From: Mycolicibacterium llatzerense
GTDB lineage: Bacteria; Actinomycetota; Actinomycetes; Mycobacteriales; Mycobacteriaceae
Reading direction: 5' to 3'
DNA: 64,000 nt
Assembly (NCBI RefSeq): GCF_000878195.1
Contig: NZ_JXST01000002.1
Location: 62,001 to 126,000, forward strand
Position numbers and translations under genes: made by a program. Positions 17,426-25,877 of this stretch are shown piece after piece; within the stretch, counting starts at the first letter, position 1; the number at the start of each line of letters is the position of its first letter. The notes under the pieces were generated by a model that was not told the DNA's origin, ran no database searches, and saw only the letters and a list, made by a program, of their open reading frames with translations.

Positions 17426-19647
17426 TGGCGAATCTGGTTATCGCGTCGAACAGCAAGGGCATGTCCAAGCTCGACGGGTCGATCAAGAACAAGGTGTATG
17501 ACTTCTTCGAGAAGCTGGCCGCCGACGACACCCAACCTTCTCTGCACATCGAACCGCTCCACGTGGCTGTCGATCCCCGGGTTCGGACCGGGCGCGTCGA
17601 CCTGCACTACCGCGCGGTGTTGTTCCGGGTCGATGACAAGTCCAGCGGGCCGACGTACATCTACATGGGCACCTGGGGACATGACGATGCGATCAAATTG
17701 GCCGAACGGGCCACCCTCCGGGTGAACCCCATAAACGGCACCCTTGAGGGGCTGATCGGTGAAATGGCGCCCGCCGAGACAGACACTGTGACAACGGTTT
17801 CCGAACGGAAAGCGAAGCCTGCGCTGTCCTACCTGGCCGGGGTGGGGTACACGCTGGCAGACTTGACCGACGGGCTGGGCATCAATTCAGTGCTGGCGTC
17901 CAAGGTCATGGAGGCTCCCGATGAGTCGGCGCTGCTCGAAGTGGCTGCCGAAGGCCTGGAGTGGGAGGGCAGTGCCCTTCTGGAACTCGCCACTGGTGTG
18001 TCGATCGAGTCCATCCGGGAAAACCACGGATTCGGCAAGGGGCCGGTGGACACTTCTCTCGACGAGGACCAGCAGATCATCGCCGCGCTGGAGCGGCCGG
18101 CGTCGAAGATGCAATTCGCGTTCATCGAAGACAACGAAGAACTGCGTCGTGTCATCGAAGGTGGCGACTTCGCCGCATGGCGTACGTTTCTGCACCCCGA
18201 ACAGCGTAAGTTCGTCGAGAAGGACTTCGAGGGGTCAGGTTCATTCAGATTGGCTGGTGGTGCGGGCACCGGCAAGACCGTGGTCGTGATCCACCGCGCA
18301 CGCCGTCTGGCCCGGGCCAACCCGGAGGCCCGGATCATTTTGACCACCTTCAACGCGACACTGGCCCAGGGGCTCAAATCCGACCTCAAGTCCCTGGACC
18401 CAGGTCTGCGTATCGCCGACAAACCTGGCGAGGTCGGCGTGTACGTGGGTGGTATCGATGCGCTGGGCAGAGATGTGCTGCACCGATCTGGCGATTCCGC
18501 GGCAGAGGCCAGCCAGCGGGTGTTCGGCACTATTGTCGAATTTGGTTCCAAGCGAACGCATTCCGATGCAGTGTGGCGTGAGGTAACGCAGACCGTCGAT
18601 ACCGGGCTTGATGCGAAGCTCGCTACGCCCACGTTTTTGGATGCAGAGTATGTGGCGGTGTTCCTGGCGAATCGGATCACGACGCTGGAGCAGTACGCCA
18701 AGATCGCGCGATCCGGTCGGGGAGTGCGACTGAGTCGACCACAGCGCATCGCAGTGTGGAAGCTGGTCGAGGCCTACCGCCGGCACAGCCAGATGGACGA
18801 AACCATCAGTTTCCCGGAGGTGCTTGCCCTGGCAGCCGAAGCGCTGCGGGTGCGGACCGAACGTGATGGTACGCATCTCGCCGATCATGTCCTTGTCGAC
18901 GAGGCGCAGGACCTGCACGCGACGCACTGGGCATTGCTGCGGGCGCTGGTGGCTGGCGGCGCGAATGATCTCTTCATCGCGGAGGACTCACACCAACGGA
19001 TCTACGGTAGCCCGGTTGTGTTGAGCCGCTTTGGAATCAACATTCGGGGAAAGTCCCGTCGGCTGACACTGAACTATCGGACCACCGCGCAGAACTTGCA
19101 CTTCGCGGTGAGTGTGCTATCGGGCGCCGAATACCGAGATCTCGAACAGGGTGAGGAATCGACCAGCGAATATCGGTCGGCCCGCAACGGTCCTGTTCCA
19201 GAGCTGGTTCCGTGCGCCGACGTGGCGGACGAGTTGCAAACGGTGGCCGACAAGGTCAGGTCTTGGCTCGCCGACGGTGATGTGGAACCCGAGAGTATCG
19301 CGGTGCTCACCCGCAGCCAGGACGAACGCGACCGCTTCGTCCGTGGGCTCGGCGAACGCGGTGTCACAGCCCGCGCCGTCGATAAGAACGCCCCCACACC
19401 AGGCCAGCCACTGGTGATGACGATGCATCGCGCTAAGGGGATGGAATTCTCAAGAGTTGTGCTTGTGGGAGCGGACGAGAAGCACGTGCCGTCGCCGGCG
19501 ACGCTACGCAACGTGCCCGACGAAGAACGAGCAGAAGCGCTGCTGCGGGAGCGTTCACTGCTCTATGTCGCAAGTAGCCGGGCGCGCGACGCTCTCGTCG
19601 TGACGTGGAGCGGGAAACGATCCGAGTTGTTGGGCACTGCGAATTAG
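17425..19647 (+). CDS. UvrD/PcrA-like superfamily 1 helicase with RelE-like N-terminal region
   Basis: A 740-residue protein whose GTG start overlaps the preceding TAG by one base. Helicase motifs: Walker A GGAGTGKT 278–285, DEAQD 492–496, then NYRT and the C-terminal motifs TMHRAKGMEF and LLYVASSRA. The first ~115 residues (DLHYRAVLFRVDD then YIYMGTWGHDDA) resemble the small RelE/ParE fold often fused to such helicases. Whether that part keeps RNase activity cannot be told. As the last gene of the cluster, it probably processes DNA or RNA handled by the SNF2 and DUF1998 helicases. Confidence 0.87.
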   Translation: MANLVIASNSKGMSKLDGSIKNKVYDFFEKLAADDTQPSLHIEPLHVAVDPRVRTGRVDLHYRAVLFRVDDKSSGPTYIYMGTWGHDDAIKLAERATLRVNPINGTLEGLIGEMAPAETDTVTTVSERKAKPALSYLAGVGYTLADLTDGLGINSVLASKVMEAPDESALLEVAAEGLEWEGSALLELATGVSIESIRENHGFGKGPVDTSLDEDQQIIAALERPASKMQFAFIEDNEELRRVIEGGDFAAWRTFLHPEQRKFVEKDFEGSGSFRLAGGAGTGKTVVVIHRARRLARANPEARIILTTFNATLAQGLKSDLKSLDPGLRIADKPGEVGVYVGGIDALGRDVLHRSGDSAAEASQRVFGTIVEFGSKRTHSDAVWREVTQTVDTGLDAKLATPTFLDAEYVAVFLANRITTLEQYAKIARSGRGVRLSRPQRIAVWKLVEAYRRHSQMDETISFPEVLALAAEALRVRTERDGTHLADHVLVDEAQDLHATHWALLRALVAGGANDLFIAEDSHQRIYGSPVVLSRFGINIRGKSRRLTLNYRTTAQNLHFAVSVLSGAEYRDLEQGEESTSEYRSARNGPVPELVPCADVADELQTVADKVRSWLADGDVEPESIAVLTRSQDERDRFVRGLGERGVTARAVDKNAPTPGQPLVMTMHRAKGMEFSRVVLVGADEKHVPSPATLRNVPDEERAEALLRERSLLYVASSRARDALVVTWSGKRSELLGTAN

Positions 19648-20103
19648 CCACCGACGACAAGATTCGAGCGCGAAGGCAGAGCATGGTCGACGCGATCGTT
19701 GACATCTGGCCTGTGCCCGTAGGCCACAAATCAGCAGTCGGACGAACCGAAGCCCGTTAGACGCGGCATGTTGGGCTGAGTGACCTCATCAGCGCAGGAC
19801 TAGTGTTCCGGCGCAACGATTTTGCGAGGCGCACGGTATTGGCAGACCGAACAGCAACTGTATTTCCCGACAGCCGAATTGACTGCGGTGGCAAGGCTTT
19901 TGACAGTCTGTGCGCGGCTGCTCGACCAATCTCGGGTAAGAGTGAAGATAGTTGGTGGTTCTTCAATATCAGTCCAACGGACAAGACGGCTCTTGCGGAG
20001 TGTCGCAAGAGTATGTTGATCAAACCGCGAGTGAGATCGACGAAGACGAGATCGACGACGTTGCAGGGAGCGAGTAAGACGACGAAGACGAGACCGAGAA
20101 TGA
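19648..20103. other. Intergenic region after the defence cluster
   Basis: About 450 bp between the convergent ends of the UvrD-like gene and the minus-strand small gene. The short frames in it have atypical composition and no family resemblance, so I annotate no gene. It holds a hairpin at 19990–20011 and a purine-rich stretch near 20035–20100 in which a GACGAAGACGAGA motif occurs twice. It could be decayed DNA at an island junction. Confidence 0.5.
19990..20011. terminator. Short hairpin between convergent genes
   Basis: An 8-bp perfect stem (CTCTTGCG paired with CGCAAGAG) with a six-base loop. There is no U-tract, as is common in mycobacteria. The position between convergent genes suits a bidirectional terminator, but it is 340 bp after the UvrD-like stop. 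Confidence 0.3.
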
Positions 20104-20379
20104 CTAGGTCTCAAGCCCGTCGCTGTCGGCTGCGGCTGACCGGTTAGCTTCGCCGAATGTCGCCTTGAGCAGCGCGATCAACTCTCGCGCGATTTGCTCG
20201 TCGATTTGTATAGACTGGCTGCTCTTGGGCTTTGACTGGCGCATGTCTGAGCCAAAAGTGCTGAGATGCAAGAGTTGTGTTCCGTCGGATGCGTGAACGA
20301 CGTTGTAAAAGCAGTCGACTTCCGATTCGTGCGGGCGAATCGACTGTATGCCTTGGCTGAGTGAGCGAACGCGGGCCAT
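20104..20379 (-). CDS. Small conserved protein, often mislabelled methionyl-tRNA formyltransferase
   Basis: A 91-residue protein recognised by its SEVDC, LHLSTFGSD and PKSSQSIQ segments. Homologues from memory are found in many bacteria near defence or mobile genes and are sometimes labelled methionyl-tRNA formyltransferase. The length and lack of any formyltransferase motif rule that function out here. It lies 70 bp downstream of the 596-residue gene on the same strand and is probably the last gene of that operon. Function unknown. Confidence 0.7.
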   Translation of the reverse strand: MARVRSLSQGIQSIRPHESEVDCFYNVVHASDGTQLLHLSTFGSDMRQSKPKSSQSIQIDEQIARELIALLKATFGEANRSAAADSDGLET

Positions 20380-20449
20380 TAGGGCACTGTAGTGGACAGA
20401 AGCCTACGTGCTGCTGGCGAGAAGGACCGTAAGCGCGCTTGGTCGCCCG

Positions 20450-22240
20450 TTACCTCTTTGGCTTTGGGGAGCTCAAAGCCTGGTCCACGTACCGCACTAT
20501 GAGCCTCGGCGCCGCGGAATCAACGGCTTTCAAAAGTACATTGGCGCCGCCGCCAGCTGCTGCCGCTGTGACTCCTCTGTCGTGGCGGGCCCTCCAGACC
20601 TTTGACCGCATGGTTTTATATGCATCGCGAGCAGCACCTGCACTCGTGGGTTTGATTCCGCCGAGCTGGCGAAACACAGCCTCCATGACAATGGGTTGAA
20701 CCACCTTCAGCAGCCGGCTGAGACCGGCGACGGCGACTGGAAGAGCGTTGCTGGCCTGCGCCTGCAGGTTGGCGATCTTGTCGGCTCTGCTGAGGATGCG
20801 CCGTCCCAATTCTTCGAACTCCGCTTCGGTGCGTGGCTCGAATCCCCGCAGCAACGCGATGCACATCGCCAGTTCAGCGACCACCTCCTGAAGTGGTGGC
20901 GCCGCATCAGCGTATCGAGCACCGGCCGAAAGTTTGCGGACCGCTTGTCGTTTGACGATCTGAACCCGGCCTTCTGCGTCGACATCCGGGTGTTGGTGGT
21001 CGAGGTCGTCGACGATTGCCCGAGCAGCCGGTAGCTGGGCTTCGAATAGTCCGCCGAGCGCTGCTGCGGCGTCGTCGGCAGACGGCGGCGACATATCGGA
21101 TCGGAGGCGCTCGTCGGCGTCGTCATCGGTTACGAGGTCTACTGCCATGAGAGACTTTGCGGCGTCGTCCCAGGTAATAGTGTCACGGTTCGATACGGCT
21201 GGTGTGGTGACGGCCGCCGAGTATGCTGCGAGTGTTTCACGCAGCGCCAGGGCGTCACGAATTTCCTTACCTCGGACGAGGCGTACAACAGGATTTGTTG
21301 GCGCGCTGGGGATTCTGTCGATGACTTCTTTGAAGAGAACCGCCAGATCAATGGCCAGTTGATGTTGAGCCTCGTACTCGGCTAGGAGCTGATCAAAATC
21401 CTCGTTCGGGTGGGCGCTGAGCCGGGACCCGATTCGCGCGAGTCGCTCAATCGCCCAGATCTCTTCGGCTGCGATCAGCAGTCGGACGCGATCTGCCCAG
21501 CCGCCTTGGACGCAGGCCAATTGGATTGACTCGTCCAAGAGATCGTCGGTGGTGTCGGCCAATCCCGCTGCGCCGAAACGAACAGCGGCGCGGAGATCGC
21601 TGACGATATTGGTGATAGCGCACTCCAAGTCACCACCAGTTTGAGTGAGGAAGGATGGCGATTTGAACGCGCGGCGCCTATCGGCGCGCAACTCGGTTAG
21701 GAGCGGACTGCCGGGAACATCGAGGCGGCCGACGACATCTGCGTCTTCATTTGTAAGCGGCGCGACGACATCGGCCGCATCGGCCAGCCTCTGTCGCCGT
21801 GCGGCGTATGCGGCCTCGGCCAGGAGCCCTTTCCTTGCATCGTCATTCGATTTTTCGATCGCGACCGTGAGGGTGGCGCCGCCAGCGCCGAACTTCCGCA
21901 ACGTCACAGTAGGTGTCGTTGCGGCGATTTCGACGTCGGAATAACCGTCGGCAACGAACACGACGTCGGTGGCTGTGTAGTCCAGCAAGGGGGCAATCTC
22001 GATGAGGCGGTGCGCAGCTCCTCGAAGATCGGTTGGATCGACAGCTGTCTGATCGCCAGATGCCGTCATCTGAAAGGCAGATATTCCTACCTCTGTGCCA
22101 AACACGACCTCGAGGTGACCGCACCTAAGCGACACGGCAGAAGCATCTTCAGACATGGACTGATCGTAGATATCGCCACCGACACCAATCACAGGTCCAC
22201 CAACTTCAGCTTGGTGACTCGCCACCCTGCTCAGAACCAT
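20450..22240 (-). CDS. Hypothetical 596-residue helical protein
   Basis: No family recognised. The protein is rich in Ala, Asp, Leu and Arg, looks largely alpha-helical, and lacks a signal peptide or membrane segment. The C-terminal part has a glycine/alanine-rich stretch. I use ATG 22240, which overlaps the upstream gene by 35 bp; ATG 22156 would avoid the overlap but lacks a ribosome-binding site. The overlap points to translational coupling with the upstream gene and a joint function. Base composition is less GC-rich than the housekeeping genes on the right of the window. Confidence 0.7.
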   Translation of the reverse strand: MVLSRVASHQAEVGGPVIGVGGDIYDQSMSEDASAVSLRCGHLEVVFGTEVGISAFQMTASGDQTAVDPTDLRGAAHRLIEIAPLLDYTATDVVFVADGYSDVEIAATTPTVTLRKFGAGGATLTVAIEKSNDDARKGLLAEAAYAARRQRLADAADVVAPLTNEDADVVGRLDVPGSPLLTELRADRRRAFKSPSFLTQTGGDLECAITNIVSDLRAAVRFGAAGLADTTDDLLDESIQLACVQGGWADRVRLLIAAEEIWAIERLARIGSRLSAHPNEDFDQLLAEYEAQHQLAIDLAVLFKEVIDRIPSAPTNPVVRLVRGKEIRDALALRETLAAYSAAVTTPAVSNRDTITWDDAAKSLMAVDLVTDDDADERLRSDMSPPSADDAAAALGGLFEAQLPAARAIVDDLDHQHPDVDAEGRVQIVKRQAVRKLSAGARYADAAPPLQEVVAELAMCIALLRGFEPRTEAEFEELGRRILSRADKIANLQAQASNALPVAVAGLSRLLKVVQPIVMEAVFRQLGGIKPTSAGAARDAYKTMRSKVWRARHDRGVTAAAAGGGANVLLKAVDSAAPRLIVRYVDQALSSPKPKR

Positions 22241-23555
22241 CGGTACGCTCGCGCCTCAGCGCTTTACCTTTCTCACGAGCGCGTCCGAAGAAGCTGCCGA
22301 ACCGCTCAAGTTGTTCGCTCGCGGCCTCGAGCGCGTGTGTTGCCGTTTCGCTGGCCGCCTCCAGCGCCGCCGTTGCCGTTTCGCTCACTCGCTCCACGGC
22401 AGCGTTCGCGGCCTGGAGAGGTGTCGGCGCTTTGAATTCTTGCCACTCCGACATATGTGCGCGGCGCGCACTTCCGAATCGAACGACGTCGGCGCGAAGC
22501 TTCGGCAGATTCTCTTGAAGGTCTTCGACCGACCAGTACCGGAAACCGTCGATCGCTTCAGTTTTGGCGACAGCGTCCAAAACGTCCCGTGCACGTCGGA
22601 ACAGTGCATCATCGTCGGCGAGCTGCCGCTTGAGCAGATCGCGAGCGTCGTCGAGAACCTGCTGCACGTGTTCAGGTTGGGTTGCCTCGACACGAGCCAA
22701 ACGAAGCCGCTGCCATTTGAACAACGACTCCTGCGAGATGACCAACAGGCTTAGTGTCTCTCCGAGTTGATCGCTATTCGCGGCGCGCTTTATGAAGTCC
22801 GCGCGCTCTTGAATCGGCTTCGTAGCATCGAAGGTCTGCAACGTGCGATCTGCATGATGGCGTAGCTGCTCGACGGTGCGGTTCAACGCTGGCCCAATTG
22901 ATGCGATCGAGTCCCAGTCGGCATCGGAAAACGATCCGTGTCGATCGAGGTACGCAACCATTCGGTCGATGGTAACGCGATCTCCCAGGACGTCGCCAGA
23001 CCGATTGGCGTGAGCCAAACGCAGAACCTCCTCGACCTTGCCTTCGACCCGCTTGACAGACTCTTCGACTTCGGCGATCGCCGCTTTGAGGGCCAGCTGT
23101 ACCGCAATCATCTGCAGGGACATCATTCGAGCTGGCGTAACGCTGGCGTGTTTCCACTGCAGCTGGCTGACAAACTTGTTGTTCGCCCCGCGAGTCATCA
23201 TCCGGTAAAAGCCATCGGTACCGGGGATCAACTGACCCTTCCGGATTGCCATGAGGCTCTCGGGGTGGAGTTGGACGAACTTCGCTGACTGCCCGAGGAA
23301 TGCCGCCGCCCCCGCCGCCAGTCCAGCTGCATTGCCGAGCCCCGCTTGATCCACGCCCATGACGCCGACAGCGTTCGCTGCAATGCCGCGGACACGTTCA
23401 ACGTAGACTTCGACTTCCGCTGGGTCTCCAGCAAGCAGAAGTCCTTCTGGTTGAACCACCACGGCGACCTCGCCGTCCTGCGGGATTACTGCAGGAAGTT
23501 CGTCGGAACTGGCGTCGACAGGTTCCGACCGCGCCGGGTCAAGGTTGCTTGCCAT
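22206..23555 (-). CDS. Hypothetical 449-residue coiled-coil protein
   Basis: No family recognised. I start at ATG 23555, six bases after GAGGGG; the frame stays open to 23750 but without a comparable RBS. After an acidic N-terminus come a Gly/Ala-rich stretch around residues 75–95, a segment GFYRMMTRGANNKF, and then long helices with coiled-coil character (EVEESVKRVEGKVEEVL). The C-terminus has repeated Ala/Glu/Thr blocks (ETATAALEAASETA) and a basic end. It is the first gene of a three-gene minus-strand operon. The layout resembles the 424-residue protein at 29976–31250. Confidence 0.72.
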   Translation of the reverse strand: MASNLDPARSEPVDASSDELPAVIPQDGEVAVVVQPEGLLLAGDPAEVEVYVERVRGIAANAVGVMGVDQAGLGNAAGLAAGAAAFLGQSAKFVQLHPESLMAIRKGQLIPGTDGFYRMMTRGANNKFVSQLQWKHASVTPARMMSLQMIAVQLALKAAIAEVEESVKRVEGKVEEVLRLAHANRSGDVLGDRVTIDRMVAYLDRHGSFSDADWDSIASIGPALNRTVEQLRHHADRTLQTFDATKPIQERADFIKRAANSDQLGETLSLLVISQESLFKWQRLRLARVEATQPEHVQQVLDDARDLLKRQLADDDALFRRARDVLDAVAKTEAIDGFRYWSVEDLQENLPKLRADVVRFGSARRAHMSEWQEFKAPTPLQAANAAVERVSETATAALEAASETATHALEAASEQLERFGSFFGRAREKGKALRRERTDGSEQGGESPS

Positions 23556-23762
23556 GTGCATCCCCTCTATTTCTGCTCCGAAGTGTAGGTGAGTCGCTAT
23601 TTGCTGCGGTCGGCCAGCGATGATGAGCTCGCCGATAGTCCACGGCGAATCAGGCCTCTCTAGGAGGTGCATCTGATCTGAGCAGCACAACAAGTCGTCA
23701 GCCATTCGACGGACGAGCTGTGCTGCAACGTCATTCGAGTGCGGAGCCACACCGTGGCGTTG
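23556..23762. other. Intergenic, no gene seen
   Basis: About 207 bp upstream of the 449-residue gene and downstream of the membrane protein on the same strand. It must contain the promoter of the three-gene operon, but I see no convincing hexamers. Confidence 0.4.
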
Positions 23763-24323
23763 TCAGCCGCGCGTCTTCGTGCCGAACAGCGTCGGGTCGG
23801 GTGCCGGCTCTTGGTCGCCGCCCTCGTCCCACGGCCGGCAGTATGGGCACCAGGGGCGCAAGCGATGGTGCTGCCACGCCGAGTAGATGAGCGCGAACGT
23901 CCAGATATCACCCGGCACAAAGTATGCGCGCGTGACCGTGCCCTCGGTTGCGACATCGAAAATGGCTGGGCCGGCGAGAATTACGACCATCACAAGCGTA
24001 GCCGGCAGGGTTGTGGCGAAGTGAAAGAACCGCAGTGACCGGCGACGGCGTTGGGCACGGCTCGGCGCGTCAACCGGAACTTCTTCCATGCAACGTGTAC
24101 ACAGATGATCCCTATGGCGATGAAACAGCGCGGTGCCCCAGCACGTCAGTAGTGCGATGGCGACGAACGTGTTGATACCGGTGAGTAGGCCGAACCACGC
24201 CGCGACGCGTATCGGTATCGCCACCGCGAGTACGTAGATCAGTGCATGGGCCAGTAGTGATTGCATCCGCGATGCGCGCGACTCGTCTCCGAAATGTGCT
24301 GCCTTCATTGTCCATCCAGTCAT
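23763..24323 (-). CDS. Small membrane protein with two cysteine pairs
   Basis: A 186-residue protein with about four hydrophobic segments. A CTRC pair occurs in the middle loop and a CPYC pair near the C-terminus, after the segment RLRPWCPYC. The cysteines may bind metal or form disulfides. The frame runs on upstream, but those residues are antisense to the DUF732 and RNase H genes, so I start at ATG 24323 (ATG 24308 is also possible). It is divergent from the DUF732 gene. Function unknown. Confidence 0.65.
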   Translation of the reverse strand: MTGWTMKAAHFGDESRASRMQSLLAHALIYVLAVAIPIRVAAWFGLLTGINTFVAIALLTCWGTALFHRHRDHLCTRCMEEVPVDAPSRAQRRRRSLRFFHFATTLPATLVMVVILAGPAIFDVATEGTVTRAYFVPGDIWTFALIYSAWQHHRLRPWCPYCRPWDEGGDQEPAPDPTLFGTKTRG

Positions 24324-24418
24324 ATGGCGCCTGCCGGCGCGTGTAGTGAGAACTGGACAACGTATCGGCGACCACTGACATGTTGATGGCACCTCCAGCC
24401 ACTGCGGAGGAAGCTGAA

Positions 24419-24454
24419 ACTTGTCGGTGGTGTCTGTCAATCTGTAGGGCTCGC
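24419..24454 (+). repeat. Diverged copy of dispersed intergenic repeat
   Basis: Begins ACTTGTCGGTGGT like the two perfect copies at 28323 and 31875, then diverges with about ten differences over 36 bp. It lies 37 bp upstream of the DUF732 start. Confidence 0.6.
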
Positions 24455-24491
24455 GGGAAGCGGGCATTTCCTCAGAAGGACGGAGAGCCCG

Positions 24492-24854
24492 ATGACCACC
24501 TACTTCAACCGCGGCCGCATATCGGTCATCGCTGCCTTCATGGTGTTGGCGGGGCTGATTGGCTCGGCGCCTGCTCACGCCGACCAGTACGACTTCGTCG
24601 CGTACCTGGACAACAACGGCGTGTACTACTCGTCGGTCTCCGGGGTCATCGACGCAGGCAAGATGACCTGCCGGGTCTTGCGCTCCGGTGGTGGCGTACC
24701 CGGCGCGATGGGCTTCCTCGGGCGGGCGGGCTACGAGCGCTACGAGGCAGCGACCATCATCGTCGGCGCTGTCGACGACATGTGCCCTGACACGCAACCG
24801 GTGATCGACGCCTTCCTCAACCAAACTGCAGGCGGTAAAGGCATGCCGACATGA
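24492..24854 (+). CDS. Exported DUF732 family protein
   Basis: A 120-residue protein. An N-terminal signal peptide has a hydrophobic core (IAAFMVLAGLIG) and probable cleavage after AHA around residue 31. The mature part has the DUF732 pattern, with a tyrosine-containing N-terminal helix, one cysteine in the middle (MTCRVL) and one near the end (MCPDT), likely forming a disulfide. The start follows GGAGAG by four bases. DUF732 proteins are small secreted mycobacterial proteins of unknown role. The stop overlaps the next start as ATGA. Confidence 0.85.
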   Translation: MTTYFNRGRISVIAAFMVLAGLIGSAPAHADQYDFVAYLDNNGVYYSSVSGVIDAGKMTCRVLRSGGGVPGAMGFLGRAGYERYEAATIIVGAVDDMCPDTQPVIDAFLNQTAGGKGMPT

Positions 24855-25837
24855 TGGTCGATCGCCTCGATTCACGGTGCGAGTCCGTGACGCCGCTGCC
24901 GCGTCCGCAGCCCAGGCGCGCCGATCTCGCTTTCGCGCAGCCACGGCCAGTCGAATCGATCGTGATCGATGTGGCCGAATCGCACCTGGGCCATTGCTAC
25001 GTCGCCGTCAGCGCGCAGCGATCGTGGTCGGGTGTCGTCGCAGCGCCGAACGCCGAGGTCGCGGTGCTCAACGCGATCGACGAAATCTGCGCCCAGCATC
25101 CCGAACAACAGCGCATCCGCTTCGTTGCCTGCGTGGGGAGCAGTAGTCCGTTGTGGCGCTACGCCGGCCAGATCTGGACTGCCACAACGGATTGGTGGAT
25201 CGAGCGTCCCTCCCACGCAGACCGATCACTTGTTGAAAGCGCGGCCGCTCAATTAGAGACTGCGCGTCTGTCGCTGCCGCCGCTTCCCGTGGACCGTGGT
25301 CCCCTCACCGTTGCTACCGATGGCTCGATGCGGTGCCGGCACGCGGGCTTCGGTTGGCTGGCCTCCTCGGGTGAGCACGGACTTGCGGGGTTCGTTTCGT
25401 CATCGAAGCGGGTTGGCACCAACCCCGTGCTGGTGGCCGAGCTGTACGCCATCGGTAGTGCGGTGTGTGGACTTCCGCGTAATCGTCTGACGGTACTGTC
25501 TGATAGCCGCGCCGCGGTGGCGATGGTGAATCGTTGGAAACGTGGAGATTTCGTACTGCCTGCGGAATACCCGGTGGTGGAGTCCGGGTCCGATCGGAAC
25601 TTGATCGCTATGCAACGTCGGATCCACGCCGAACGGAGCCGGATCACGCTGCGTTGGGTACACGGCCATCGTGGAGAGCCCTTGAACGAGGGCGCTGATG
25701 CATTGGCACGCCTGGCGTCACGCTATCGACGAGGCGATCGTGACTTGAACGATTGCGAGTATCGCCACCGTGCTGCGGGGATCGCCAAGGGCTTCGCGTT
25801 GGCGTACCGGCGGGCCAACCAGGTGGGGAGCCCTTGA
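24851..25837 (+). CDS. RNase H-domain protein with degenerate N-terminal domain
   Basis: A 328-residue protein. The C-terminal half is an RNase H fold with the full acidic set: D157 in ATDGS, E197 in AELYA, D218 in LSDSR, and D283 in GADAL after the GHRGE segment. It should cleave RNA in RNA–DNA hybrids. Residues ~35–105 look like a second, inactive RNase H copy: VIDVAES resembles strand 1 and NAEVAVLNAID resembles helix A, but the third acidic residue is lost. The start is inside the DUF732 stop (ATGA), an unusual coupling between an exported and a cytosolic protein. Confidence 0.82.
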   Translation: MMVDRLDSRCESVTPLPRPQPRRADLAFAQPRPVESIVIDVAESHLGHCYVAVSAQRSWSGVVAAPNAEVAVLNAIDEICAQHPEQQRIRFVACVGSSSPLWRYAGQIWTATTDWWIERPSHADRSLVESAAAQLETARLSLPPLPVDRGPLTVATDGSMRCRHAGFGWLASSGEHGLAGFVSSSKRVGTNPVLVAELYAIGSAVCGLPRNRLTVLSDSRAAVAMVNRWKRGDFVLPAEYPVVESGSDRNLIAMQRRIHAERSRITLRWVHGHRGEPLNEGADALARLASRYRRGDRDLNDCEYRHRAAGIAKGFALAYRRANQVGSP

Positions 25838-25877
25838 TGCGCGGCCATCTAGGCGGATGCGGTGCGATGATCAGCCT

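Noticed and set aside
3..19647. Calling the cluster canonical class 1 DISARM
   Set aside because: No phospholipase-D gene (drmC) is visible, helicase and DUF1998 are one protein, and extra ABC-3C and UvrD genes are integral. The 5' flank is unseen, so drmC could lie outside.
20030..20100. Repeated GACGAAGACGAGA motif as a CRISPR or iteron array
   Set aside because: Only two imperfect copies, no regular spacing and no associated genes.
20104..20379. Methionyl-tRNA formyltransferase
   Set aside because: Too short (91 residues) and lacks the formyltransferase fold; the label is a database error that travels with this family.
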